DNA of 64,000 bases from Knoellia sp031844405 (GCA_031844405.1 JAUZVC010000005.1:1-64000), one strand, 5' to 3'. Counted from the stretch's first letter, positions 8,611 through 18,119 are shown. Program-made: numbers and translations. Notes: generated by a model from the letters alone, not told the origin.

Positions 8611-10125
8611 TCAGAGAGCCGCGTGTGTCGTCACACCAGCCACGACAGTCGCAGCGACCGACATCTCCCGGAGACGGGCTGCTGCCTCCGGGCCACTGCT
8701 GGCCCCACCCAGTGGGTCCCCCTCCAGGAGGACCAGGTCACCGAGGCTGCCGACCGCCACGGTGGTCGCGCCGTCGACGCTACCCGCGAGCGCCTGCTCG
8801 ACCGTCAGCGTCTCGGCGGCGTTCCACTCGTCCCGCTCGTCGGCGGTCCGGTTGACCGCCGCGGCCATGGCCTCCCACGGGTCGAGCGGGGCGACCGGCG
8901 CGTCCGAGCCGAGGGCGAGACGGACGCCGGCATCGAGCATCGAGCGCAGCGGGAAGCACCGGTCGGCCCGATCGGGCCAGCACTGGAAGGTGACGTCGCG
9001 GTCGTCGAGGAGGTGCGCGGGCTGGACGCTCGCGACGACCCCGAGACGCCCCATCCGAGAGACGTCGTCGATGGCGACGAGCTGCGCATGCTCGACGGAA
9101 CCGCGGGCACCCGTGCGCTCGAACGCGTCGAGGGCCACGGCGACCGCCGCGTCGCCGATGGCGTGGACGGCGACGTCGAGCCCGTGGGCGGTCGCCTCGG
9201 CGAGCAGCTCGGTGAGCTCCTCGGGCGAGTTGTTGGGCCGACCGTGCGGATGCTCGAGCACGTCCGTCCCGACGTACGGGTCGTGGCAGTAGGCCGTGCG
9301 CGTGTTGAGCGACCCGTCGCTGATGATCTTGAGCGGACCCATCGTCACGAGCCCCGCCTCGTCGAGGACGTCACCCGAGCGCCGCCCGGCCGCGATCGTC
9401 GCGGCCAGCCCGACGGCATACGTCGCGGTCCGCACACGGAGCACGCCGAGGCCGGAGTCGGAGCGGTGCGCCCACTCGGTCGCGTTGTCCGCCCACTCCA
9501 TCTCGCGCACGCCGACGACGCCGCGGCGCACGGCCGCGTCGAGGACCTTCGCGTATGCCGTCCGCTTGCCCTCCGGGGTCTGTGTCACCTCGTCGAGTCG
9601 GGCGAAGACCGGGAACCAGTCGTTCTCCTCGACGACACCCTCGCGCGGAGGGAGGCCGAGGAGGCGGAGTGCGGCAGAGTTGAGCCAGCCGTGATGGGCG
9701 TCGCCGCTGATGAGGACGACGGGCCGGTCGCCGCTCACCGCGTCGAGCTCGGCGACGGTGGGCTGACGCTCCCAGCCCGCGGTGCGGTGGCCGAACCCCT
9801 GCAGGACGGGGTCGCCCGACCCTCCGGCACGCGAGGCGATCGCGGCGGCGACGACGCGGACGGCGTCGTCCGGGCTCGTCGTGGACGAGAGGTCGAGCCG
9901 GGAGGAGTTCGCGGCCCACTGACCGAGGTGGACGTGCTGGTCCCACAGTCCGGGGACGAGCCACCTCCCGTCGGCCTCGAGGACCTCGTCGGCTCCGTCG
10001 GCCCGCAGGCGAGGACCCAGCTCGGTGACCCGGCCACCGGCGACGCGCACGTCCACGGCGCCGGCCGGAGCGGGAACCCCGGCGACGGGGACGAGACGGG
10101 CCTGGCGGATCAGCAGCGAGCTCAC
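8611..10125 (-). CDS. YtcJ-like metal-dependent amidohydrolase
   Basis: This 504-residue member of the amidohydrolase superfamily (Amidohydro_3/YtcJ group) probably hydrolyses an amide or related bond in the cytoplasm; the substrate is unknown. Metal-binding motifs are visible: VPGLWDQHVHLGQW near residue 60, VAVHAIGDAAVAVALDAF near 310 and RLALGSDAPVAPLDP near 405, with GSLGDLVLLEGDP near the end, a common C-terminal beta-sandwich motif. The GTG start at 10125 lies 6 nt after TACGAT (10137-10132) on the minus strand, consistent with a leaderless message. It is monocistronic, with hairpins on both sides. Confidence 0.85.
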   Translation of the reverse strand: MSSLLIRQARLVPVAGVPAPAGAVDVRVAGGRVTELGPRLRADGADEVLEADGRWLVPGLWDQHVHLGQWAANSSRLDLSSTTSPDDAVRVVAAAIASRAGGSGDPVLQGFGHRTAGWERQPTVAELDAVSGDRPVVLISGDAHHGWLNSAALRLLGLPPREGVVEENDWFPVFARLDEVTQTPEGKRTAYAKVLDAAVRRGVVGVREMEWADNATEWAHRSDSGLGVLRVRTATYAVGLAATIAAGRRSGDVLDEAGLVTMGPLKIISDGSLNTRTAYCHDPYVGTDVLEHPHGRPNNSPEELTELLAEATAHGLDVAVHAIGDAAVAVALDAFERTGARGSVEHAQLVAIDDVSRMGRLGVVASVQPAHLLDDRDVTFQCWPDRADRCFPLRSMLDAGVRLALGSDAPVAPLDPWEAMAAAVNRTADERDEWNAAETLTVEQALAGSVDGATTVAVGSLGDLVLLEGDPLGGASSGPEAAARLREMSVAATVVAGVTTHAAL

Positions 10126-10148
10126 GGGGCGATCGTAGGATCCGGCGG

Positions 10149-10201
10149 CCGTTCGCGGGGCACCACCCTCGAGGGGGGTGCGGGTGATGCCCCGCGAACG
10201 G
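10149..10201 (-). terminator. Long hairpin after the giant repeat-protein gene
   Basis: Perfect 14-bp arms, CCGTTCGCGGGGCA at 10149-10162 and its complement at 10188-10201, enclose a second short G/C stem. It starts 3 nt past the stop at 10204 and lies just before the amidohydrolase promoter, so it separates the two units. Confidence 0.8.
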
Positions 10202-10203
10202 GG

Positions 10204-13200
10204 TCAGGGGGTCGCGTCGAGGGCCGCGTTGACCCCGGTCTTCGTGGTCCCGCTCGCCACGGTGACCTTCGTCGCCGTGCTCTCGTCGGCCTGGTTGTCC
10301 CAGCACTCGAAGCCGTAGCCGGTGCTCGACGGGCCACCGGTGGCGGCGAAGCCGTCGAAGCACACGACGTAGTCGGTCGCGGGCGGCAGACCGGTGACGG
10401 ACCACGTCCCGTCGGCAGCGGTGGTCGCGGACTCGAAGGCGAAGGTCGTGTCGGACTGGACCGTCACGTCGACGTCGGCGAGGGCCGCGCCGCCCGACGC
10501 TGCCGTGACCTTGCCCGAGATGCCACCGGCGGTGCCGAGGGTGCCGTTGATGTTCGCGGTCGTCGCGCCTCCGGTGACGGTGACCTTGGTGGCCGTGCTC
10601 TCGTCCGGCTGGTTGTTCCAGCACTCGCCGAAGTAGGTGACCCCGGCGATGGTGGTCTCGCCGAAGCACACGACGTAGTCGGTGGCCGGCCTGAGGCCGG
10701 GGACCGTGTAGCTGCCGTCCGCGGCGGTCGAGGCGAACTCGAAGGTCGAGGTCGTGTCCGAGGAGACGATGACGTCGACGTCCGGGAGGGCCGCGCCGCC
10801 GGTCTGGGCGGTCACCTTGCCCGAGATGCCACCCGCGGTCCCGAGGGTGCCGTTGACGTTCGGGACGACGGCTCCGGCCGTGACGGTGACCTTGGTGGCC
10901 GTGCTCTCGTCCGGCTGGTCGTTCCAGCACTCGCCGAAGTAGCTGACGCCGCCGACGGTCGCGCTCTCGAAGCAGACGACCCAGTCGGTCGCGGCGGCGA
11001 GCCCGGTCACCTTCCAGGTGCCGTCGGCGGCCGTCGTCGCGAAGCCGAACCCGGGACCGGCGGCCCGGCTCACGAAGACGTCGACGCCGCCGAGCGCCGC
11101 GCCGCCGGTGGCCGCGGTGACCTTACCCGAGATCCCTCCGGCCGCGACGAGGGACGCACCCACACCGGTCTTCATGGCCCCGGCCGTGGTCGCCACCTTG
11201 GTCGCCGTCAGCGCGTCGGGCTTGTTGTTCCAGCACTGCTCGATGTGCCCGGTCGTCGACGTCCCGCCCGTGGCGGAGCTCGGGTCGAAGCACACGGTGT
11301 AGTCCGTCCCGACGGGAAGGCCCTTGACCGACCACGCGCCCGTGGCGGACGTCGTCGCGAACTCGAAGACGTTGAGCGCGTCCGACTCCACCTGGACGAA
11401 GACGTCCTCGAGCGGCTTGCCGGAACCCGCCTCCGTGACGACGCCGGAGATGCCCGAGGCCGGGCTCAGCGAGGCGTTGATGTTGGCCGTGGCCACACCC
11501 GACGTGACCGCGACCGGGTTGGCGCCGACCTTCGTGATGGGCTTGTCGTTCCAGCACTCCGAGAGGTAGCCGACGTTGTCCGCAGCGCCGCCGAGCGCGG
11601 CCTCGGCGTCGAAGCAGACGACGTATGCCGTGCCGGGCGCCACCCCGTTGATCCGGTAGGTGCCGTCCGCACCCGTGAGGACCGACTGGCTCGTCGACGT
11701 GCCCATGGACAGGGTGACCTCGACACCGCGCAGCTTGCCCGTGCCCGCGTCCGTCACCGTCCCGGTGATCCCGCCGGCGTCGAGCAGCGCCGCGTTGACC
11801 CCGGTCCGGGTGCTGGCACCGGTGACGACCACGGGCGTCGACGCCTGGCCGATCGGCTTGTTCTGCCAGCACTGCTCGACGTAGCCGAGGGCGTCGTTGG
11901 TCCCGCCGTTGCCACCGTAGGTCTGGGTGAAGCAGACCTGGTAGTTCGAGGCCGGCACGAGCACGTTGATCGTGTAGGTGCCGTCGACGTCGGTCACCGC
12001 CCGCTCGGTCGTGAAGCCCGTCGTGGACCGGGCGGTCACGGTGACGCCCGCGAGCGGCTTGGTGGAGCTCGCCTGCGTGACCTTGCCGGAGACGGCGCCT
12101 GCCGGGGCAAGAGCGGCGTTGATGTTGGCGACCGTGCCGCCGCCGGTCACCGTCACGGCGTCGCCGGAGCCCGCCGCCTTGTCGTTCCAGCACTCGTCGA
12201 CGTAGCCGCGCACGTCGTTGGCGCCACCGGTGCCGTTGCGGCCCGAGAAGCAGACGCGGTAGTCCGTGCCCGGGGTGAGCCCGGCGACGCGGTAGGTGCC
12301 GTCGGACGCGGTCCTGACGAACCCGAAGCTGTCCGTCGCGGTGGAGCTGACGCTCACCTGGACGTCGCCGAGCGGCTTGGAGGTACCACCCGACTCGATG
12401 ACCTTGCCGGTGATGGTGCCGCCGAGGGCCAGGACGGCGTTGATGTTGGCCGTGGTGCCGCCCGCGGCGACGTTGATCCCGTTGGCGGTGTCGAGGTTGG
12501 GCTTGTCGTTCCAGCACTCACCTGCCCACGTGTCGTCGTTGGGGCCGAAGCACACCTTGTAGCCGCTGCCTGCGACGACGCCCTTGAGGGCGTAGGTGCC
12601 ATCCGCGCCGGTCCGGGCCGAGGTGACGTAACCGCCGTCGGACTCGTAGAGGTCCACGCCGACGTTGGGGATGGCGGCGGCGGCCGGGGACGTGACCTTG
12701 CCGGTGATCCTGGCGCCGGCGAGGAGCCCGGCGTTGATGCCGGTCTTCGTGGCGCCGGCGGTCACCGCGACCTCGGTGCTCGACCCCGACGTCTGGTCGT
12801 CCCAGCACTCTGCGAGGTAGCCGTTGGGCGAGCCGCCCGTGACGTCGCCGAAGTCGTCGAAGCAGACCTCGTAGGTCCCGGTCTCGAGGCCTCGGACCGT
12901 CCACAGACCGGTCGCGGACGTGGTGGCGAAGCCGAAGCTCTCACCCGAGACCTGGACCGACACTCCTGCGAGGGGCAGACCGGTCGTCGTGTCGGTGACC
13001 TTGCCGGTGACCGCACCACCCGCGGCGAGTGCCGCGTTGACACCCGTCTTGGTCGCGCCGGCCGTCACGACCACGGGCGTCGGGGTTCCGGAGCTGCGCT
13101 GGTCGTTCCAGCACTCGTCGAGGTAGCCCGTGCCCGAGGTCGCGGTGAAGTTGGCCGAGAAGGTGTCGAAGCAGACCTCGTAGGTCCCGGGTCGCAGGCC

Positions 13201-13430
13201 CTTGATGACCCACGCGCCACTCGTCGCCGTCGTGGCGCTGCCCGGGAAGGGTGACGAGTAGCTGCCGCTCGACTCGCTCGCGCTCACCGAGATCCCCGCG
13301 ACCCCGGCGGGCGTGGCGGCGCTGTTGACGACGGTCCCGCTCACGGCCCCGCCTGCCTTGAGGGCCCGGTTGACGGTCCTCGTGGTGGAGGCCGGGAGGT
13401 CGAGGTGGCCGGGGGTGCCGAACGCGGTGT
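10204..13430 (-). repeat. Eleven tandem coding repeats of about 300 bp
   Basis: These encode the ~100-residue Cys-pair domains of the giant secreted protein. The three repeats nearest the C-terminus (about 10207-11140) are closest to each other. They share long stretches such as GTGGCCGTGCTCTCGTC and TTCCAGCACTC, which suggests recent duplication or gene conversion. Confidence 0.8.
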
Positions 13431-15519
13431 TCTCGGCGTGGCACGACGCTGCGTAGCCGGTGGCGTCGGTCGTTCCACCCGTGGCGCTCGCGCCGGAGAA
13501 GCAGACGGTGTAGTCGCTGGTGGCCGGGAGCTTCTCGAACGCGTAGGCGCCGGTTGCCGTGGTCGTCGTCTCGCGGCTGATGGCGCGCCGCGTCGAGCGG
13601 AGGATCACCCGCACGCCGGCGAGGGCCTTGGGCGTCGCGCTCGTGTCGGTGACGGTGCCCTTGATGGTGCTGTTGCCCACCGGGTTGACGACGATCGAGA
13701 GCTGCTGCACGTCGACCTTGGCCGCGGCGTCCCGGACCTGGACGGTGAAGAAGGAGGTTCCGGTCGACGTGGGGGTCCCGGTGATGCGTCCGGTCGAGCC
13801 GCCGAGGGTGAGCCCGCCCGGCAGCGACCCGGACGTGACGGACCAGGCGTAGGGCGTGGTTCCGCCCGTCGCGGTGACCGCCACGTCGTAGCCCGAGCCG
13901 ACGGTGGCGTTGGCGAGGGTCGTCGTCGTGATCTGCGGACCCGGAGGACCGTCGGTGACGCTGAGCGTCAGCGACTGCGTGTCGGTGAGGGCGCCGGCGT
14001 CCTTGACCTGCACCGTGAACGTCTTCGACTCCACGGTGGTGGGCGTGCCGGAGATGACCCCCGTCGCGGAAGCGAGGCTCAGGCCCGCAGGCAGCGTCCC
14101 GGACGTGACGGACCACGTGTAGGGCGTCGTGCCACCGCTCGCAGCGAGCGTCTGGCTGTAGGCGGTGCCCTTGGTGGCACCCGGCAGCGACGTCGTCGTC
14201 ACCGTCGGCGCGGCCGGCGTCGTGCCGTCGGCGAACCAGCCGGCGACGTCGGCGAGCAGGTTGACGCTGCCACCGGCGTTGAAGAGCGAGACCTTGCCGC
14301 CGGTGCCGACCTTGACGAAGACGAGGTTGGGCCGGGTCTCGCCACGGACGAGGTTGAGGTTCGAGGCGTTGGGCTGTGGCTCACCGGTCGGGTAGGCCGT
14401 GACGTAGGTCGACGCGGTCGGGCCGACGCCCGTGACGTTGAGCACGACGGCCGACACCCCGGAGGACGGGATGCCGTCGCGGCCGGTCACCTGGATGGTG
14501 ACACTCTTCCCGGCGCCCACCGCACCACTGCGCTGGTTGAGGCCGTCGACCGTCGCTCCCGTGGGACGGGTGTCGAGCAGGCGTGCGGGCGTGAGGGCGC
14601 TGTAGCTCGTCCCGGTCGGGATCCACCCGGCGACGTCGGCGAGGACGTCGACCTTGCCGGAGGCGTTGAAGAAGGAGACCTTGCCGCTACTGCCGAGCTT
14701 GGCCACGACGAGGTTGGGCTTGGTCTCACCCGCCGCGAGGTTGAGGTTCGAGGCGTTGGGTCGTGACGACCCGTTCGGCCACACGGACAGGTAGGTCCCC
14801 GCCGTCGGTCGCACGCCGGTCACGTTGAGGACGACGGCGTCGACGCCCGTCGTCGGGATGCCGTAGCGGCCGGCGACCTGGAGGTCACGTGTCGCGCCGG
14901 CACCGATGGCGCCACCGGCCCTGGCCTGTCCGTCGACCGTGGCTCCCGATGCGCGCGTGTCGAGGAGCCGACCGGGCGAGAGGGAGGTGAAGCTCCCGTC
15001 GGCCGGGTAGTAGCCCGCCACGTCGGCGAGCATGTCGCTCGAGCCGGCGCTGAGGAAGAGCGAGACCGACCCGGAGGCGCCGACCTTGACGACGACCGCG
15101 TTCGGTGACACGTCCCCTGCCACGACGTTGATGTTCGACGCGTTGGGCCGGGTCTCACCCGCGGGGAAGACCGTCACGTAGGCGCTCGTCGTGGCCTTGA
15201 CGGCCGTGACGTTGAGGACCACCGCCGCGACGCCCGTGGTCGGCACACCACCACGACCGGTCACCTTGACCGTGCGGGTCGCACCCGGCCCGAGCGGACC
15301 GCCACCCTTGGACACCCCGTCGACGGTCGTGCCCGTCGCGCGGGTGTCGAGGAGCCGTGCCGGACTGAGGGCCTGGTAGCCACCGGAGGCAGCCGCAGCT
15401 GCCGCGGGTGAGGTCGGCGGGGACGTCGCGCCGGCCGCTCCTGCGCCTGCCGGCCCGGCCGTCGTGAAGGCGACCGCCGCCGCCACCAGTGCCACTCCCG
15501 CGCGCCGACTCCAGTCCAT
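10204..15519 (-). CDS. Giant secreted repeat protein with Cys-paired CarboxypepD_reg-like domains
   Basis: This is a 1771-residue exported protein with an N-terminal signal peptide (MDWSRRAG followed by an Ala-rich hydrophobic stretch ending near AGA). Three copies of a roughly 120-residue actinobacterial surface domain come next, each with ARLLDTR..., a VxGRxGIP segment, LNVTxV and a final LADVAGW. Two putative Ig (He_PIG-like) domains follow, with GTTPYTWSVTSGTLPAGL. Eleven tandem repeats of about 100 residues then reach the very C-terminus. Each begins [G/A]ISGKVT and contains a VCF...ECWN cysteine pair that could form a disulfide. No LPxTG, membrane anchor or catalytic motif is visible, so an adhesive or matrix role is a guess. 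The ATG at 15519 is preceded by GGAGAGGGTGG. Two smaller paralogues lie at 28310 and 31338. Confidence 0.85.
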   Translation of the reverse strand: MDWSRRAGVALVAAAVAFTTAGPAGAGAAGATSPPTSPAAAAAASGGYQALSPARLLDTRATGTTVDGVSKGGGPLGPGATRTVKVTGRGGVPTTGVAAVVLNVTAVKATTSAYVTVFPAGETRPNASNINVVAGDVSPNAVVVKVGASGSVSLFLSAGSSDMLADVAGYYPADGSFTSLSPGRLLDTRASGATVDGQARAGGAIGAGATRDLQVAGRYGIPTTGVDAVVLNVTGVRPTAGTYLSVWPNGSSRPNASNLNLAAGETKPNLVVAKLGSSGKVSFFNASGKVDVLADVAGWIPTGTSYSALTPARLLDTRPTGATVDGLNQRSGAVGAGKSVTIQVTGRDGIPSSGVSAVVLNVTGVGPTASTYVTAYPTGEPQPNASNLNLVRGETRPNLVFVKVGTGGKVSLFNAGGSVNLLADVAGWFADGTTPAAPTVTTTSLPGATKGTAYSQTLAASGGTTPYTWSVTSGTLPAGLSLASATGVISGTPTTVESKTFTVQVKDAGALTDTQSLTLSVTDGPPGPQITTTTLANATVGSGYDVAVTATGGTTPYAWSVTSGSLPGGLTLGGSTGRITGTPTSTGTSFFTVQVRDAAAKVDVQQLSIVVNPVGNSTIKGTVTDTSATPKALAGVRVILRSTRRAISRETTTTATGAYAFEKLPATSDYTVCFSGASATGGTTDATGYAASCHAENTAFGTPGHLDLPASTTRTVNRALKAGGAVSGTVVNSAATPAGVAGISVSASESSGSYSSPFPGSATTATSGAWVIKGLRPGTYEVCFDTFSANFTATSGTGYLDECWNDQRSSGTPTPVVVTAGATKTGVNAALAAGGAVTGKVTDTTTGLPLAGVSVQVSGESFGFATTSATGLWTVRGLETGTYEVCFDDFGDVTGGSPNGYLAECWDDQTSGSSTEVAVTAGATKTGINAGLLAGARITGKVTSPAAAAIPNVGVDLYESDGGYVTSARTGADGTYALKGVVAGSGYKVCFGPNDDTWAGECWNDKPNLDTANGINVAAGGTTANINAVLALGGTITGKVIESGGTSKPLGDVQVSVSSTATDSFGFVRTASDGTYRVAGLTPGTDYRVCFSGRNGTGGANDVRGYVDECWNDKAAGSGDAVTVTGGGTVANINAALAPAGAVSGKVTQASSTKPLAGVTVTARSTTGFTTERAVTDVDGTYTINVLVPASNYQVCFTQTYGGNGGTNDALGYVEQCWQNKPIGQASTPVVVTGASTRTGVNAALLDAGGITGTVTDAGTGKLRGVEVTLSMGTSTSQSVLTGADGTYRINGVAPGTAYVVCFDAEAALGGAADNVGYLSECWNDKPITKVGANPVAVTSGVATANINASLSPASGISGVVTEAGSGKPLEDVFVQVESDALNVFEFATTSATGAWSVKGLPVGTDYTVCFDPSSATGGTSTTGHIEQCWNNKPDALTATKVATTAGAMKTGVGASLVAAGGISGKVTAATGGAALGGVDVFVSRAAGPGFGFATTAADGTWKVTGLAAATDWVVCFESATVGGVSYFGECWNDQPDESTATKVTVTAGAVVPNVNGTLGTAGGISGKVTAQTGGAALPDVDVIVSSDTTSTFEFASTAADGSYTVPGLRPATDYVVCFGETTIAGVTYFGECWNNQPDESTATKVTVTGGATTANINGTLGTAGGISGKVTAASGGAALADVDVTVQSDTTFAFESATTAADGTWSVTGLPPATDYVVCFDGFAATGGPSSTGYGFECWDNQADESTATKVTVASGTTKTGVNAALDATP

Positions 15520-15863
15520 GGCCGGGCCACCCTCTCCATCGAGAACTACCTGAAGCGGAAGGTAGTGAGGCCCCGGAGGGCACCCGGGGCATATCGACAA
15601 AGTCGGCCCGATGGGAAGCGTCGACCTCCCGTCGTGACTGCCACCGGACCCCCTCGGACGGGGCATGGGAGTGCCGACCGGACGGAGCATTGCGCGGTGC
15701 CGGGTTGGTCGGGATGAGCCATCCAGACACTCGACGCACGAGTTGTCCTGTGCCGCAGCGTCATTCGCACATCCACCGCGTGAACCTGCCGTGTGGAGGA
15801 CGACGAGCCACGTCCGCGGACGGGGTCTGGCGCAGCCCGCGACCCCGGAGGACACTGCGGTTC
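15520..15863. promoter_or_regulatory. Divergent intergenic region
   Basis: These 344 bp lie between the leftward giant repeat-protein gene and the rightward decarboxylase gene. I see no small gene. In the leftward leader there are two small inverted repeats, CTACC...GGTAG (15546-15565) and CCCCGG...CCGGGG (15571-15590), which could shape the long 5' leader. No confident promoter hexamers were found. Confidence 0.35.
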
Positions 15864-17288
15864 ATGGCGACCACACCACCGGAGAGCATCGCGCCCCTGT
15901 GGCGCCGGGCGTGCGAGGCGGCCATCGCGTTCCGCCACGACGTCCCTCATCGCGCGGCCGCACCCCAGGACGACTACGCCGCCTCGCTGGCCGGCTTCGA
16001 CGCCGACCTGCCCGAGGCGGGCGCCGACCCGTCCGACGTCCTCGGCGACCTCGTGCGGCTTGCCGACCCCGGTCTCATGACGCCGACCGGCCCCCGCTTC
16101 TTCGGGTGGGTCATCGGCGGCTCGCACCCGGCGGGCGTCGCGGCCGACTGGCTCACGAGTGCGTGGGGCCAGAACGCCGGCAACCACCAGGCGTCTCCTG
16201 CGGCATCCGCCGCCGAGACGGTCGCGTCGCGCTGGCTGCTCGAGCTGCTCGACCTCCCCCGCGAGGCATCGCTCGGGTTCGTCACCGGAGCGACGATGGC
16301 GAACTTCACCGGCCTCGCCGCCGCCCGCAGCGCCGTCCTCCACGACGTGGGATGGGACGTCGAACGAGACGGCCTCTTCGGTGCGCCACCCATCACCGTC
16401 CTCATCGGCGAGGAGGCCCACGCGACCGCGTATGCCGCGCTCCAGCTCCTCGGCCTCGGTCGCGAGCGCGTCGTGACCCTCCCGGTCGACGACCAGGGCC
16501 GCATCGTCGTCACCTCCGCCCTCGAGGCGATCGCCGCCCTGCACCGACCGGCCGTCGTCGTCCTCCAGGCCGGCCAGCTCAACACCGGCGGCTTCGACGA
16601 CTTCGCGACCCTCGTGCCCGCCGCCAAGGCGGCCGGTGCCTGGGTGCACGTCGACGGGGCGTTCGGGCTCTGGTCGCGGGTCTCACCCCGCACGCGCGCG
16701 CTCACCGAGGGCGTCGACGGCGCGGACTCCTGGGCGGTCGACGGCCACAAGTGGCTCCAGACCCCCTACGACTGCGGCTACGTCGTCGTCCGCGACGACG
16801 CCGTGCACCAACGGGCGATGACGATCGCGGCGAGCTACCTGCCCGTCTCCGAGACCGGTGAGCGCGACCCGTCGCACTATGTCCCCGAGCTCTCCCGCCG
16901 GGCACGGGGCTTCGCGACGTGGACGATGGTCCGCACGCTCGGTCGGGAGGGCATCGTCGCGCTCGTCGACCGGCACTGCTCCCTCGCGCGGCTCGTCGCC
17001 GACCTCCTCCGGGGCCAGCCGGGCATCGAGGTCCTCAACGACGTCGTCCTCAACCAGGTCCTCGTCCGCTTCGGCTCCGACGCCGACGACGACGAGGGCG
17101 ACCGCCTCACCCTCGAGACCATCGCCCACGTCCGCGCCGACGGCGTGTGCTTCGTCGGCGGCTCGTCGTGGCGTGGCCGCGAGGCGATGCGGTTCTCGGT
17201 CATCGGGTTCGAGACCGACGAGGCGGAGGCGCGCCGGAGCGCGGAGGCCATCGTCACGGCATACCGGGCAGTGACGGCGACCTCTTGA
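15864..17288 (+). CDS. PLP-dependent group II amino acid decarboxylase family protein
   Basis: This 474-residue protein of the pyridoxal-dependent decarboxylase family (Pyridoxal_deC) probably removes the alpha-carboxyl of an amino acid. The cofactor-lysine motif is WAVDGHKWLQTPYDCGY near residue 295. Upstream are FVTGATMANFTGLAAAR, for phosphate binding, and AWVHVDGAFGLW, with the PLP-ring Asp. Length and order of motifs fit the family. The ATG at 15864 has GGAGG 12 nt upstream, a somewhat long spacing. The amino acid cannot be told from the sequence; aromatic or branched substrates are possible. It ends just before the arsR-type promoter. Confidence 0.85.
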   Translation: MATTPPESIAPLWRRACEAAIAFRHDVPHRAAAPQDDYAASLAGFDADLPEAGADPSDVLGDLVRLADPGLMTPTGPRFFGWVIGGSHPAGVAADWLTSAWGQNAGNHQASPAASAAETVASRWLLELLDLPREASLGFVTGATMANFTGLAAARSAVLHDVGWDVERDGLFGAPPITVLIGEEAHATAYAALQLLGLGRERVVTLPVDDQGRIVVTSALEAIAALHRPAVVVLQAGQLNTGGFDDFATLVPAAKAAGAWVHVDGAFGLWSRVSPRTRALTEGVDGADSWAVDGHKWLQTPYDCGYVVVRDDAVHQRAMTIAASYLPVSETGERDPSHYVPELSRRARGFATWTMVRTLGREGIVALVDRHCSLARLVADLLRGQPGIEVLNDVVLNQVLVRFGSDADDDEGDRLTLETIAHVRADGVCFVGGSSWRGREAMRFSVIGFETDEAEARRSAEAIVTAYRAVTATS

Positions 17289-17312
17289 CATGTGACCATT
17301 TGGTCACAGAAT
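17285..17312 (+). promoter_or_regulatory. Promoter with palindromic operator for the ArsR/AHA1 pair
   Basis: A consensus -35 TTGACA (17285-17290) is followed by a perfect palindrome, TGTGACCATTTGGTCACA (17291-17308), and a -10-like CAGAAT (17307-17312). The start ATG follows 6 nt later at 17319, so the message is probably leaderless. The palindrome fills the spacer, where a bound repressor would block RNA polymerase. Self-repression by the ArsR protein is the likely use. Confidence 0.75.
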
Positions 17313-17318
17313 AGAGAG

Positions 17319-17663
17319 ATGGACGAGGAGCAGGTGGTCTTCCGGGCGCTCGCCGACCCGACCCGCAGGGCCCTGCTCGACGCGCTTTTCGCGCAGGACG
17401 GCCGGACCGTCGGGCAACTGGTCTCGCTCTTCCCCGCCGTGACCCGCTTCGCGGTGATGAAGCACCTCACCGTGCTCGAGGAGGCCGGCCTCGTGACGAC
17501 CGAAAGGGTCGGCCGCGAGAAGCACCACCACCTCAACCCCGTCCCCATCGCGCAGATCGCCGACCGCTGGGTCGGCAAGTATGCGCAACCGTTCACCCGC
17601 GCCCTGCTCGACGTCCGGAGCGCCGCGGAGGGCACCCACCCACGCCACGAGGAGCAGCCATGA
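17319..17663 (+). CDS. ArsR-family winged-helix regulator
   Basis: This 114-residue DNA-binding protein begins MDEEQVVFRALADPTRRALL, the hallmark of the SdpR/ArsR subfamily that lacks metal-binding cysteines. The recognition helix region is VTRFAVMKHLTVLEEAGLV, followed by the wing TTERVGREKHHHLNP. The ATG at 17319 is preferred over an upstream ATG at 17292 because the latter falls inside the operator palindrome and -10 element. Its stop overlaps the start of the AHA1-like gene as ATGA. ArsR/AHA1 pairs of this kind are common in actinobacteria; the ligand sensed is unknown. Confidence 0.88.
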   Translation: MDEEQVVFRALADPTRRALLDALFAQDGRTVGQLVSLFPAVTRFAVMKHLTVLEEAGLVTTERVGREKHHHLNPVPIAQIADRWVGKYAQPFTRALLDVRSAAEGTHPRHEEQP

Positions 17664-18109
17664 CCGACCGGCACGTCTACGAGATCGACATCCGGGCCGA
17701 CGTCGAGGAGGTGTGGCGCGCCCTCACCGACCCCGAGGCGACGCGGCAGTACTTCCACGCGACCCACTGGACCTCCCCGCCCGTGGCAGGAGAGGCCTTC
17801 GAGACCCACCTCCCCGACGGCAGCGTCGCCGTCGAGGGGGTGGTCGAGGAGGTCGACCCTCCCCACCGCCTCGTCCACACGTGGCACCCCCTCTACGACG
17901 ACGAGCTCGCCGCGGAGCCGCCGAGCCGAGTCTCGTGGGAGCTCACCGACGTCGGACCCGGTCACACGCGGCTGCGGCTCGTCCACGACCGGCTCGAGCA
18001 CAGCCCGCTCACCGCCGAGAACGTCCGCGACGGCTGGACCGCGATCCTCGAGTCGCTCCGCTCGCTCCTCGAGACCGGTGCCGCCCTTCCCCGGCAGACG
18101 AGCGCCTGA
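17660..18109 (+). CDS. SRPBCC (AHA1 domain) protein
   Basis: This 149-residue START-like hydrophobic-pocket protein begins MTDRHVYEIDIRADVEEVWRAL, typical of the Activator of Hsp90 ATPase homologue 1-like family. It continues through DPEATRQYFHATHWTSPP and ends with GWTAILESLRSLLETG, the closing C-terminal helix. It is translationally coupled to the preceding ArsR gene and shares its promoter. Its role is probably binding of a small hydrophobic ligand; no catalytic residue is evident. A G/C hairpin follows at 18120-18144. Confidence 0.85.
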   Translation: MTDRHVYEIDIRADVEEVWRALTDPEATRQYFHATHWTSPPVAGEAFETHLPDGSVAVEGVVEEVDPPHRLVHTWHPLYDDELAAEPPSRVSWELTDVGPGHTRLRLVHDRLEHSPLTAENVRDGWTAILESLRSLLETGAALPRQTSA

Positions 18110-18119
18110 GGCACGCCGT

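Noticed and set aside
8623..13254. Open reading frame of 1543 codons on the plus strand
   Set aside because: It is antisense to the amidohydrolase and the repeat protein. Its apparent repeats mirror the tandem repeats of the real gene, and the composition is typical of a shadow frame.
10204..13430. Regularly spaced repeats that might suggest a CRISPR array
   Set aside because: The period is about 300 bp and the repeats keep a protein reading frame with conserved Cys and Trp; they are coding repeats.
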